From assembly GCA_009684515.1 (NCBI GenBank), contig WKKS01000001.1:434001-498000 (forward strand): DNA of 64,000 nucleotides, written 5' to 3'. This stretch comes from Geobacter sp. (GTDB lineage Bacteria; Desulfobacterota; Desulfuromonadia; Geobacterales; Pseudopelobacteraceae). Every line of letters begins with the position of its first letter. Within the stretch, counting starts at the first letter, position 1. The notes under the pieces were generated by a model. It did not search any database. It saw nothing but the letters and a program-made list of their open reading frames with translations, and was not told where the DNA came from. This document shows, piece after piece, positions 26,873-34,588 of the stretch. The position numbers were made by a program, and so were the translations under genes.

Positions 26873-27934
26873 ATGCTGCGCAGCCGTGATTTCTGGATGG
26901 TCGTTTTTGTGGGAGCTCTTCTGGGCGGATTGGGTGTACTGCTCTCGGTTTGGGGCAACCCTGAAAATTCCGGCATTTGCGTTTCCTGTTTCATAGAGAA
27001 CAGCGCCGGAGCACTCGGTTTGCATGACAACACCAACATGCAGTATCTGCGACCGGAACTGATCGGTTTTGTGCTGGGTTCAACCGCCAGCGCCATGTTT
27101 TTCCGTGAATTCCGCTCCAGGGGTGGCAGTGCTCCACTGTCGCGACTGTTTCTTGGCATTTTCATGATTTTCGGATGTGCCGTTTTTATCGGATGTCCTA
27201 TCAAGCTGTTTTTGCGCCTGTCGGCCGGTGACCTGACCGCGGTTTCCGGGGTAATCGGGCTCTTGGCAGGGGTTTGGGCCGGCTTGAAGGGGCTGGCCAG
27301 CGGCGTGGAGTTGACCGCTCCGAAAACAGGAAATGGCAGCGGCGGTCACCTGATTCCGGCATTGTTCGTGCTGTTGCTGATTTTTTTCATGGTTCGTCCG
27401 GGCTTTCTGCTGTTTTCCAGTAAAGGTAGCGCTACTCAGCATGCTCCCTGGATGGTCGCTCTGGCAGCCGGTTTGGCACTTGGCATACTGGCCCAGCGCA
27501 GCCGTTTTTGCATCACCGGCAGCATCCGGGATACCCTGCTGATGGGCATCAGAATCTCGGCCGTGTGGGGACTATTGGCCTTCTTGATTGTTTCGCTGCT
27601 GTTAAGCATAGCGACCGGCAGATTTCACTACGGACTGTACGGTCAACCTGGTGCCCATCTGGATTATGTCTGGAGTTTCCTGGGAATGGGACTGGTCGGC
27701 TGGATATCGGTCATCATTGGAGGTTGCCCGTTCCGCCAATTGATAAAGGCTGGAGAAGGCGATGCTGATGCTGGTCTGGTTGTGGTCGGAATGTTTATTG
27801 GCGGAGCATTGGCACAGTCATGGGGGATCGCGGCGACCGCTGCCGGCGTATCGCTTTATGGCAAGGTAGCGGTCCTCATCGGATTTGTACTGGTTGCTTC
27901 AGCAAGTATCTTTTTGCGGCAACGAAACAGCTGA
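26873..27934 (+). CDS. yedE: YedE/YeeE-type transporter, selenium- or sulfur-related
   Basis: A 353-residue polytopic membrane protein of the YeeE/YedE family. Conserved Cys motifs are seen: CVSCFIENSAGALGLHD near residue 32, IGCPIKLFLRLSAGD near 104, QRSRFCITGSIRDTLLMG near 206 and GGCPFRQLIKAGEGDADAG near 285. The last two are close to the form I recall for the YedE selenium-metabolism subfamily (TIGR04112); YeeE itself takes up thiosulfate. It is the final gene of the GeoRSP block and ends 50 bases from convergent nikR. Its presence hints that the block handles a chalcogen-containing compound. Confidence 0.8.
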   Translation: MLRSRDFWMVVFVGALLGGLGVLLSVWGNPENSGICVSCFIENSAGALGLHDNTNMQYLRPELIGFVLGSTASAMFFREFRSRGGSAPLSRLFLGIFMIFGCAVFIGCPIKLFLRLSAGDLTAVSGVIGLLAGVWAGLKGLASGVELTAPKTGNGSGGHLIPALFVLLLIFFMVRPGFLLFSSKGSATQHAPWMVALAAGLALGILAQRSRFCITGSIRDTLLMGIRISAVWGLLAFLIVSLLLSIATGRFHYGLYGQPGAHLDYVWSFLGMGLVGWISVIIGGCPFRQLIKAGEGDADAGLVVVGMFIGGALAQSWGIAATAAGVSLYGKVAVLIGFVLVASASIFLRQRNS

Positions 27935-27984
27935 ACAAAGATTGAATATCCCAGCTTACTGCTGCTGTCTTCCTCAAAATCGCA

Positions 27985-28401
27985 TCATAGATCTTCTGCG
28001 GTGGTGGTCATTACCAACTTACCGTGCTTGACCCCCTTAACACCGATCAATTCATTGGCGATCTGTTTGATATCCCTGACTGCGCCGCGAATAATCAGCA
28101 CCTCAAGACAGTTATGGGCATCCAGGTGCACATGCAAGGCCGATATGATCTGATGATGGTGGGAGTGCTGGTGTTCGGTCAGTTTATCAGAAAGATCACG
28201 CACATGGTGATTGTAGACCAGCGTCACCGTACCAACCGCTTCCTGATCTTCGGAACCGAGGCGCTCCTCTACCAAAGAAGCCCGGATCAGGTCACGGATC
28301 GCCTCAGAGCGGTTCATGTAATTCTTCTGCTCGATCAGTTCATCAAAACTTGCCAACAGATTTTCATCGAGCGAAATGCCAAACCTGACCGTATTTCCCA
28401 T
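27985..28401 (-). CDS. nikR: Nickel-responsive repressor NikR
   Basis: A 138-residue ribbon-helix-helix regulator of normal length. The N-terminal [20 protein letters not shown] is the DNA-binding domain, with [11 protein letters not shown] after it. The C-terminal ACT-like nickel domain has [20 protein letters not shown] (residues 80-99), holding the HxHx5C ligand set of NikR. AAGGAG lies seven bases before the ATG. It diverges from the ECF transporter genes, the common arrangement for a regulator of its own transporter. Confidence 0.92.
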   Translation of the reverse strand: MGNTVRFGISLDENLLASFDELIEQKNYMNRSEAIRDLIRASLVEERLGSEDQEAVGTVTLVYNHHVRDLSDKLTEHQHSHHHQIISALHVHLDAHNCLEVLIIRGAVRDIKQIANELIGVKGVKHGKLVMTTTAEDL

Positions 28402-28510
28402 GGCTGGCTCCTTGTATAATGTTATCAGCGCCGCATACTACCCGAACCAGGGATATAAATAAAATCTTTTCCGTGGACGGATTATTATTAATACTTGCCG
28501 AATAACTTAA

Positions 28511-28597
28511 GTAGCACGAATTTGAAATTTTAGCGCTTGACATCAGTTTATTATAGTAGGATAAGAATCGTGTCACTAATTTCAAATTCGTATCCAC
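28511..28597. promoter_or_regulatory. Paired inverted operator and promoter before nikMN
   Basis: A perfect 14-base inverted repeat, ACGAATTTGAAATT at 28516-28529 and AATTTCAAATTCGT at 28578-28591, flanks a TTGACA box (28537-28542). Each arm centres on AATTTSAAATT and is preceded by GTNNCAC (GTAGCAC 28511, GTGTCAC 28570), the second resembling half of a GTGTTAC-N13-GTAACAC type NikR site. Two sites facing each other over the promoter fit repression by NikR. The exact -10 element is unclear. Confidence 0.5.
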
Positions 28598-28616
28598 CAA
28601 CAAGAAGGATTTAGTC

Positions 28617-29729
28617 ATGCATATGGCAGATGCACTGTTATCGCCGACAGTTGGTGGAACAATGTGGGCGGTTTCGGCAGGCACAATCGCGTTCTGTTCC
28701 AGGAAGATACGACGGGATACAGATGACAGCAAGATTCCGCTTATGGGAGTCCTGGGTGCCTTTATTTTTGCGGCCCAGATGATCAACTTCACCATCCCGG
28801 TCACCGGTTCCAGCGGTCACCTTGGCGGAGGGATGATCCTGGCGATCCTGCTTGGCCCCTATGCAGCCTTTCTGACAATTGCGTCGGTGCTGATGGTTCA
28901 GGCGCTGTTCTTCGCAGATGGAGGATTGCTGGCTCTGGGCTGCAACATATTCAACCTCGGTTTTTTTCCTGCCTTCATCGCCTACCCATTCATTTACAAG
29001 AAAATGATCGGCAGCCAGCCGTCTGTCACAAGGCTTACGGTTGCCTCCATTATTGCCGCAATAGTCGGGTTGCAGCTGGGAGCCTTTGGTGTAGTTCTCG
29101 AGACAATTTTCTCCGGGATTTCATCACTCCCCTTCCCGACTTTTGTGGCTGTCATGCAGCCGATCCATCTGGCCATCGGGATTATTGAAGGCCTGGTCAC
29201 CGCGTCGGTGGTTTCGTTTGTCTACAAAGCCAGGCCGGAAATCATGCAGAGTGCCATGGAGTCACATCCCATCGGCAGTTATTCGGTGCGCAGCGTTGCG
29301 CTGGCATTTTTGGTTGCGGCAATCATTACGGGCGGAATCGTATCCTGGTTTGCCTCAACAAATCCCGATGGCCTGGAATGGGCCATAACCAAGGTAACCG
29401 GCAAGGAAGAACTAGATGGACCAAAGCAGGGTTTGCACGCTGCACTGAGCACGCTTCAGGAAAGAGTTTCGTTTTTGCCAAATTACGCATTCAAGAAACC
29501 AGCTGAGGCAACAAACGTGGTAATAGAGCATACCCAACCACTGCCGTCCGTGCAAACGGGACAGAAAGCAGGAGCAGCCACCTCTCACTTTGAAACCACT
29601 GTTGCGGGCCTGGTAGGCGGAGCATCGACCTTGGTGATTGCGTTTCTGATTGGTGCCATACTCAAGCGAAGAGGCCAGACTGAGTACGCCAAAAAGCGGT
29701 CTGAACAAACGGGTAATTGCAAGCCGTAG
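28617..29729 (+). CDS. nikMN: Nickel/cobalt ECF transporter substrate component, NikM-NikN (CbiM-PDGLE) fusion
   Basis: A 370-residue membrane protein. The N-terminus MHMADALLSPTVGGTMW carries the Met-His metal-binding start of CbiM/NikM, and PVTGSSGHLGGGMILAILLG is the family core. After residue 220 a PDGLE domain (NPDGLEWAI near 248) and a final membrane span near 330-350 replace CbiN, giving the NikMN fusion. Nickel is preferred over cobalt because nikR is adjacent; the metal choice is not certain. AAGAAGG before the ATG is the ribosome site. Confidence 0.88.
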   Translation: MHMADALLSPTVGGTMWAVSAGTIAFCSRKIRRDTDDSKIPLMGVLGAFIFAAQMINFTIPVTGSSGHLGGGMILAILLGPYAAFLTIASVLMVQALFFADGGLLALGCNIFNLGFFPAFIAYPFIYKKMIGSQPSVTRLTVASIIAAIVGLQLGAFGVVLETIFSGISSLPFPTFVAVMQPIHLAIGIIEGLVTASVVSFVYKARPEIMQSAMESHPIGSYSVRSVALAFLVAAIITGGIVSWFASTNPDGLEWAITKVTGKEELDGPKQGLHAALSTLQERVSFLPNYAFKKPAEATNVVIEHTQPLPSVQTGQKAGAATSHFETTVAGLVGGASTLVIAFLIGAILKRRGQTEYAKKRSEQTGNCKP

Positions 29730-29779
29730 AATGGCGGCATCATGTTGTAGCTATTACCTGTGATCTGTTTTTTTACCGG

Positions 29780-29811
29780 GGGGAGCGGGACGGAATCCCG
29801 TTCCCCTTTTT
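29780..29811 (+). terminator. Intrinsic terminator or attenuator between nikMN and nikQ
   Basis: An 11-base stem with one G-U pair (GGGGAGCGGGA / TCCCGTTCCCC), a five-base loop and five T directly after it. It lies inside the operon, 50 bases after nikMN and 18 before nikQ, so it may lower expression of the downstream genes. Confidence 0.75.
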
Positions 29812-29828
29812 CTGCCAAAGGAAGAGCC

Positions 29829-30641
29829 ATGGCTTCAATACATAAAGCAGTGCTCGATCTCAAGAGCCTGGACCTGCTGGCAAACGGCAATTCATCTGTC
29901 CACCGCCTGGATGCCAGAGCCAAAGTCTTGGTATCGCTGGTATTTATTCTCTGCGTAGTCTCTTATGGCCGGTACGAACTTGCCGTTCTATTCCCCTTCT
30001 TCATATTTCCGATTGTAATGATTTCCATGGCAGGCCTGCCGCCGCTATTTATCCTCAAAAAGATCCTCCTGCTCTGTCCCTTTGTGCTGGCGGTTGGAAT
30101 ATTCAACCCGGTCTTTGACCGGCAGATACTCCTGCATCTGGGTCCGCTGGGCATCTCGGGCGGCTGGGTTTCCTTTGCATCCATACTGACCCGCTCCATC
30201 CTTACCGTCGGGACAGGATTCATACTGGTCGGTGTGACCGGTTTTACCGCCGTATGTCAGGCCCTGGAAAAACTGGGGATGCCGAGGGTTTTTGCCGTCC
30301 AGTTACTGTTCCTGTACCGCTACATCTTTGTGCTCACCGAAGAATCGGGGCGTGCTTCCCGGGCCCGGGAATTGCGTTCCTGCGGCAAAAAAGGGTTGGG
30401 GATCCACAGCTTCAGTTCACTGGTCGGACATCTGCTGTTGCGAACCTGGCAGAGGGCCGAACGAATCCATATGGCAATGCTGGCCCGCGGCTTTACCGGA
30501 GAATTTCACGCCAGTCGCCAATCGGGCTTCGGCATGCCGGAAATTCGTTTTGCGTTGATCTGGTCCACACTATTCATATTTCTGCGACTACAGAATGTCC
30601 CACAACTTCTGGGCTCGCTCATCACGGGGTTGAATCCATGA
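29829..30641 (+). CDS. nikQ: ECF transporter T component (CbiQ/NikQ)
   Basis: A 270-residue inner-membrane protein that couples the ATPase to NikMN. It has about five hydrophobic spans. The SVHRLDARAKVLVSL start (residue 23) and the two coupling helices ESGRASRARELRSCG near 177 and RAERIHMAMLARGFTGEF near 216 carry the ARG-type motifs of EcfT. The ATG at 29829 follows AAGGAAGAG; a longer frame from 29760 would run through the terminator. The stop overlaps nikO (ATGA). Confidence 0.88.
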   Translation: MASIHKAVLDLKSLDLLANGNSSVHRLDARAKVLVSLVFILCVVSYGRYELAVLFPFFIFPIVMISMAGLPPLFILKKILLLCPFVLAVGIFNPVFDRQILLHLGPLGISGGWVSFASILTRSILTVGTGFILVGVTGFTAVCQALEKLGMPRVFAVQLLFLYRYIFVLTEESGRASRARELRSCGKKGLGIHSFSSLVGHLLLRTWQRAERIHMAMLARGFTGEFHASRQSGFGMPEIRFALIWSTLFIFLRLQNVPQLLGSLITGLNP

Positions 30642-31396
30642 GCCACCATATTGTCGAAGTAAAAAATCTACAACACATCTATTCCGATGGCACTGCTGCC
30701 ATCAAAGACGTTTCCTTCATTATCACTCACGGTGAGTCGGTCGGCATTATCGGAGCCAATGGAGCGGGCAAATCGACACTTCTGCAACATCTTAATGGCA
30801 GCCTGGAACCGACCGGAGGCTCGATTCACATCGGCCACACCCCGCTTACCAAAGGTACCCTGCCCGACATCAGACGCACCGTCGGCATGGTGTTTCAGGA
30901 CCCGGATGATCAGCTCTTCATGCCGACGGTCTTTGACGATGTCGCCTTTGGTCCGCTTAATCTCGGTTATACGCCAGCGGATGTGGAAGAAAGAGTGACA
31001 GAAGTATTGGAACTGGTCGGTGCCGGGCACCTGAGGGACAAACCACCCTACCACCTTTCCGGAGGCGAAAAGAAACGTGTGGCAATTGCCACAGTACTCT
31101 CCATGTCGCCCGACATCCTGGTCATGGATGAACCGACCAACGGCCTTGACCCGTTTGCCCGCAGACAGCTGATAAAACTGATGCGGGATTTCAAACACAC
31201 CAGAATCTTTACCAGCCATGATCTGGACATGGTGCTGGAACTATGTAATCGGGTGATTGTACTGCATGAGGGGGTGGTTCGGGCAGACGGGCCGACGCTG
31301 GAGATATTCAACAATGACAAACTGTTGTCAGAATGTCGTCTCGAAAAACCTTTTTCGATGCAAGGTTGCCCAGTGTGCAGCAGTGCTATAAAATAG
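30638..31396 (+). CDS. nikO: ECF transporter ATP-binding protein (CbiO/NikO)
   Basis: A 252-residue ABC ATPase. Walker A is GANGAGKST near residue 41, the Q-loop is VFQDPDDQLF near 87, the signature LSGGEKKRVAIA is near 140 and Walker B LVMDEPTNGLDP near 161, followed by the H-switch TSHDLDM. QDPDDQ is typical of EcfA/CbiO. The real start is the ATG at 30638, overlapping nikQ; the upstream open frame is only an extension through nikQ. It ends in CPVCSSAIK, a CxxC tail whose role is unknown. Confidence 0.92.
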   Translation: MSHHIVEVKNLQHIYSDGTAAIKDVSFIITHGESVGIIGANGAGKSTLLQHLNGSLEPTGGSIHIGHTPLTKGTLPDIRRTVGMVFQDPDDQLFMPTVFDDVAFGPLNLGYTPADVEERVTEVLELVGAGHLRDKPPYHLSGGEKKRVAIATVLSMSPDILVMDEPTNGLDPFARRQLIKLMRDFKHTRIFTSHDLDMVLELCNRVIVLHEGVVRADGPTLEIFNNDKLLSECRLEKPFSMQGCPVCSSAIK

Positions 31397-31466
31397 AAAC
31401 CTCCACCCGTATTGCGGAGTGAAGGTCAATAGAGGTGTATTTAAATGCAACTCGTAACATAAAGAG

Positions 31467-31493
31467 AGGGTGAAGCTTTTTCAGCCCCACCCT
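31467..31493. terminator. Bidirectional hairpin between nikO and the 20-residue peptide gene
   Basis: An 11-base stem (AGGGTGAAGCT / AGCCCCACCCT, with two G-U pairs possible on the minus strand) and a five-base loop. On the minus strand it follows the peptide stop by 14 bases and precedes CTCTTT; on the plus strand it is 70 bases after nikO. It probably ends both transcripts. The 31397-31722 gap otherwise contains the peptide gene and its promoter. Confidence 0.6.
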
Positions 31494-31507
31494 CAAAGCA
31501 TCTGATA

Positions 31508-31570
31508 TCAGCAAGGATGGACGTTAGCGGAACCAACTACACGAGGCTTGATGTAAGTACGTTTTTTCAT
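31508..31570 (-). CDS. 20-residue peptide, candidate RiPP precursor beside B12 radical SAM gene
   Basis: A complete small gene on the minus strand: AAAGGAG lies nine bases before the ATG at 31570, there are 20 codons and a TGA, then a hairpin. The peptide is MKKRTYIKPRV then VGSANVHPC: a basic start, a YxxP element (YIKP) of the sort recognised by PqqD-type domains in lasso and other leader peptides, and a Cys as last residue. It has its own promoter 64 bases upstream and lies 152 bases after the B12-type radical SAM gene. I know no named family. Signals for expression are strong; function is inference. Confidence 0.65.
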   Translation of the reverse strand: MKKRTYIKPRVVGSANVHPC

Positions 31571-31633
31571 TTGTCCAGCTCCTTTCCGCACGTTATCAAG
31601 GCGTGCATGTAAACTTATCAAGTTTGCGTTTAA

Positions 31634-31662
31634 CTTATACCTTTTTATCATCCGGTTGGCAA
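31634..31662 (-). promoter_or_regulatory. Sigma-70 promoter for the 20-residue peptide gene
   Basis: On the minus strand TTGCCA and TATAAG are separated by exactly 17 bases. It lies between the radical SAM stop and the peptide start, so the peptide can be made independently of and in larger amount than the enzyme. Confidence 0.6.
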
Positions 31663-31722
31663 GAACACTGTTTCCAATATGCCTGGAATTCTAAGAGTAA
31701 ATATCGGGAAAACAGGAGTATC

Positions 31723-33237
31723 CTAAGGAATCGGCGCAACGGCCGGATGGTGATCCATCTGGCCACCCGCATGCCCCTTGACCGCTCTCATCAGCGCCTT
31801 AACCTCTTCAGGCATCTGCTTACCCTCCCGCATGGCAGCCTTCATCTGACCCGCCAGATACGAATGATTGATGAGAATATCCAGAACAGAGATCATAAAC
31901 TCCTGCTTCCAGGGAGAAAGCTGGTACAAGTTCTGGAATTTATGCATGAAAAACTTTTGCGACGCTTTGCCGAGCTCCCGTTCCAGCTCCTCCATAGTCA
32001 TGTTCCTGGGCTTGATGACCGGTTCAACCAGATTGTACTTACTGTAATCCTTGGTAAAAACGAATTCTTCCAATTGCGGATACAACTCGGCATACGGCCA
32101 AGGAGCAATCGCAAGAAAAAAAGCCATGTCCGGATTATAATGTTTGGCAAGCTCGATGGTTTTGGCAATGGACTCGGGAGTGTCGTCCGGCATACCCAAC
32201 ACAAAGGACGTTTCAGAAACTATATCGGCATTATTGATCAGATCAATAGCCTGCTTTGACTGGGCTACTTCCGTATCTTTTTTGAACAGATCCAGAGTTT
32301 CCTGAGAGCCTGCCTCAACACCGACGTAGATATGATCAACTCCGGCCTTGCGATATTTCCACATGATATCGGCATCGCGAATAATGTCATCAACCCTGGT
32401 TTCCATCAACAGCTTGACCGGCACCTGCCGTTCAATCATCAGATCGAGTATCTTTTCCCAGCGCTGACGATCATAGGTCGGAAGTTCGTCTGACAGCATC
32501 GCCACCTGAACGCCATAGATCCTGGACAGCATCTCAATCTCGTCAACCACATGTTCGGCAGAGCGGGCGCGCCAAGACTGTGCCCAGAAAAGCTGCTGCG
32601 AACAGAATGAACATTGGGATTTACATCCGCGTGAGGTGGAAATAATCGCCAGTCGCGCATTATTCTTGGCCCGATAGGTATAGATGGGCCACTCAACCAG
32701 ATCCCAGGCGGTGGGCAGACCATCCAGATCATGGATATATGCGGCTTTCGGCGTAACCACCACAGCATCATTCCGCCAAAAAGCGAGACCATCGACCGTG
32801 GCCGGATCACCGCCCTCATTAAGGCAATTCAGCAGCTCAACCAGAGTCACCTCACCCTCGCCGCGCACTATGTAGTCAAGAACTTCGTGGCTGCCCTTTA
32901 AAACCTCATCAAAACAGAACGCCGCATGGACATTGCCCAAAACGGTCACGACATCGGGGTTGATCTGTTTTGCCAGATCGCACAACTCAAGTGCTTTGAC
33001 AACGGAGGCGGTAAAGGACGTGGTGGCAACAACATCCGGCTTGAAAGCTTCAATGCGCGCTTGTATCTCGGGCCATTTGTGCCAAAGGGACATGGCATCG
33101 TAATAATCAACCTCATAACCCGCCGCCCTCAAAGAACCGGCGATATAGACAAAACCCACATTCAGCCATGTCCCGGCCGATTCAACAACACCGGAATGAT
33201 ATGGCGGAGTTATAAGAGCAACTCTTTTTATGGTCAT
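31723..33237 (-). CDS. B12-binding radical SAM protein (BchE/class B type)
   Basis: A 504-residue enzyme. Residues 1-150 form a cobalamin-binding-like Rossmann domain (VALITPPYHSG, then GFVYIAGSLRAAGYEVDYYD near 27 and TVLGNVHAAFCFDEVL near 95). SRGCKSQCSFC near 204 is the radical SAM CxxxCxxC, and GVEAGSQETLDLFKK near 300 and FVLGMPDDTPESI near 342 are typical of the BchE-like class. There is no DxHxxG, as in many members, so B12 would bind base-off without that His. The tail (GHAGGQMDHHPAVAPIP) is His-rich. Substrate unknown; the peptide gene just downstream is a candidate. A GAGG site precedes the ATG. Confidence 0.8.
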   Translation of the reverse strand: MTIKRVALITPPYHSGVVESAGTWLNVGFVYIAGSLRAAGYEVDYYDAMSLWHKWPEIQARIEAFKPDVVATTSFTASVVKALELCDLAKQINPDVVTVLGNVHAAFCFDEVLKGSHEVLDYIVRGEGEVTLVELLNCLNEGGDPATVDGLAFWRNDAVVVTPKAAYIHDLDGLPTAWDLVEWPIYTYRAKNNARLAIISTSRGCKSQCSFCSQQLFWAQSWRARSAEHVVDEIEMLSRIYGVQVAMLSDELPTYDRQRWEKILDLMIERQVPVKLLMETRVDDIIRDADIMWKYRKAGVDHIYVGVEAGSQETLDLFKKDTEVAQSKQAIDLINNADIVSETSFVLGMPDDTPESIAKTIELAKHYNPDMAFFLAIAPWPYAELYPQLEEFVFTKDYSKYNLVEPVIKPRNMTMEELERELGKASQKFFMHKFQNLYQLSPWKQEFMISVLDILINHSYLAGQMKAAMREGKQMPEEVKALMRAVKGHAGGQMDHHPAVAPIP

Positions 33238-33382
33238 TTATATCCTCGTAACTTCGAATCACTATCAGGTTCAACAAGATAAATATTATCCGATTGAATT
33301 TAATTTGTCTGCAAAATTCTCTCCGAACTTTTTACCAAACAAAATACAACGGCAACCTGAAAACTCCAGACCGGCAAAAAAA

Positions 33383-34492
33383 TCAACGGGACGTTACGGC
33401 ATCAACCTCAGCATAAATAATGCTTGAAACTGTTCGTATAACTTCAGCCTGCCTGGCTGCATCACGCCCCTCCGTCATGATCCCAAGAATATAGGCCCCT
33501 TTTGGGTGATAGATAATGCCAAATTCATGGAGTTGCCCGTCCACATTTTGACTTCCGAGTTCGTACTCTCCAAATTTGGCTGCAACAACAGTCCCTTTGG
33601 GCACTCCGGCAACTATCCCCTGCGGGAAATCCTGCAGACTGAGTAGTTGCAGTGCTTTTTCCGACATTTCGTGGTTCAGGAAAGAGGCATTGTACAAAAT
33701 GCGGAAGAAACCGGAATAGCCATGTACAGTCAGGTAGTTGCCGCCGTCGTACATGTGATTGCTGATATCCATGCCATCAAGAACCGAGTTCAGTTCATCC
33801 GGCTGCAGATCATTAAACAGCAGATATGTAGCGTTGTTGTCTGAATAGTTAAGCATATAGTGCAGAAGTTCATCAACCGTATATGGTTTACCGGCAACAA
33901 TTGTCTTGAGCGGCTTGATACTCTGCATGGACGCGTAATTTATTTTGCCATCATACACAAATTTTTGACCAAGCAGTTGGGGGTTCTTTTCAGCTCTCTT
34001 CAGCCAGGCGACCATGACCGAAACCTTCATCATACTGGCTGCATTGAATTCTCTGGTCTCATTAATTCCAAACCAGCTGCCATCGCCGAGATCACGGTAA
34101 TAAACGGAAACGTTCCGAACTGTCCCTGCTTTAACTTGTGCCTGTATGTACTCCTCGATCTTTTTTTTGAACGGTATCGGCGCATACCGGTCCTTCATAC
34201 CTTCCGGTAATTCGACATCCAGAAGCGGACTGGTAAACCGGAACCCTTTCAGTATTATTTTGCGATTGGCAGACCGGTCATAGTAACGGTGAAACAAATC
34301 ATGGGCGCCCCAACCGGCCATAACAGACAGAGACACAACCGTCAGACAGACCAGTGCCAGCTTGAGCTTGCAGTATCGAACACAACTTGTCTTCACGGGA
34401 TCACTATCGCTCAATGAGTTCCACACCCTGAAACAGAATATTCCAGCGACACAAACAGAGAAAAAAATTTCATTGCAACTGGTAACCGCCAA
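33383..34492 (-). CDS. Class A beta-lactamase-like serine hydrolase
   Basis: A membrane-anchored protein with a beta-lactamase2-type domain (about residues 95-360). FNAASMMKVSV near 150 holds the SxxK pair, LNYSDNNATYLL near 215 the SDN element, and AKFGEYELG near 307 lies where KTG is expected, with Gly-Glu instead of Thr-Gly. There is no clear ExxxN omega loop. It could be a peptidoglycan DD-peptidase-like or penicillin-binding protein rather than a true lactamase. The open frame starts with TTG at 34492; GTG at 34396, which gives a normal hydrophobic anchor near the N-terminus, may be the real start. Confidence 0.7.
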   Translation of the reverse strand: MAVTSCNEIFFSVCVAGIFCFRVWNSLSDSDPVKTSCVRYCKLKLALVCLTVVSLSVMAGWGAHDLFHRYYDRSANRKIILKGFRFTSPLLDVELPEGMKDRYAPIPFKKKIEEYIQAQVKAGTVRNVSVYYRDLGDGSWFGINETREFNAASMMKVSVMVAWLKRAEKNPQLLGQKFVYDGKINYASMQSIKPLKTIVAGKPYTVDELLHYMLNYSDNNATYLLFNDLQPDELNSVLDGMDISNHMYDGGNYLTVHGYSGFFRILYNASFLNHEMSEKALQLLSLQDFPQGIVAGVPKGTVVAAKFGEYELGSQNVDGQLHEFGIIYHPKGAYILGIMTEGRDAARQAEVIRTVSSIIYAEVDAVTSR

Positions 34493-34537
34493 CCACCTTA
34501 CACCCTGAAGCTACCTTATGAGTACCCGGCAAATGAA

Positions 34538-34562
34538 AAGAGGCCAGATATCCTGGCCTCTT
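34538..34562 (-). terminator. Terminator of the 34.6-35.1 kb pseudopilin gene
   Basis: A perfect 10-base stem (AAGAGGCCAG / CTGGCCTCTT) with a five-base loop, followed on the minus strand by TTTCATT. It lies 26 bases after the pseudopilin stop. Confidence 0.75.
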
Positions 34563-34588
34563 CTAAACATGCACTCCACTATGTCTAA

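Noticed and set aside
28414..28438. GTAT...ATAC palindrome near the nikR start as E. coli-type NikR site
   Set aside because: Spacing and inner bases do not fit GTATGA-N16-TCATAC; too weak.
30254..30637. N-terminal extension of the NikO frame
   Set aside because: It runs through nikQ in another frame; the ATG at 30638 overlaps the nikQ stop and starts a normal ATPase.
31508..31510. TGA of the 20-residue peptide as selenocysteine codon
   Set aside because: A second TGA comes four codons later, giving a meaningless extension. The hairpin beginning 14 bases after the TGA looks like a terminator, not a SECIS.
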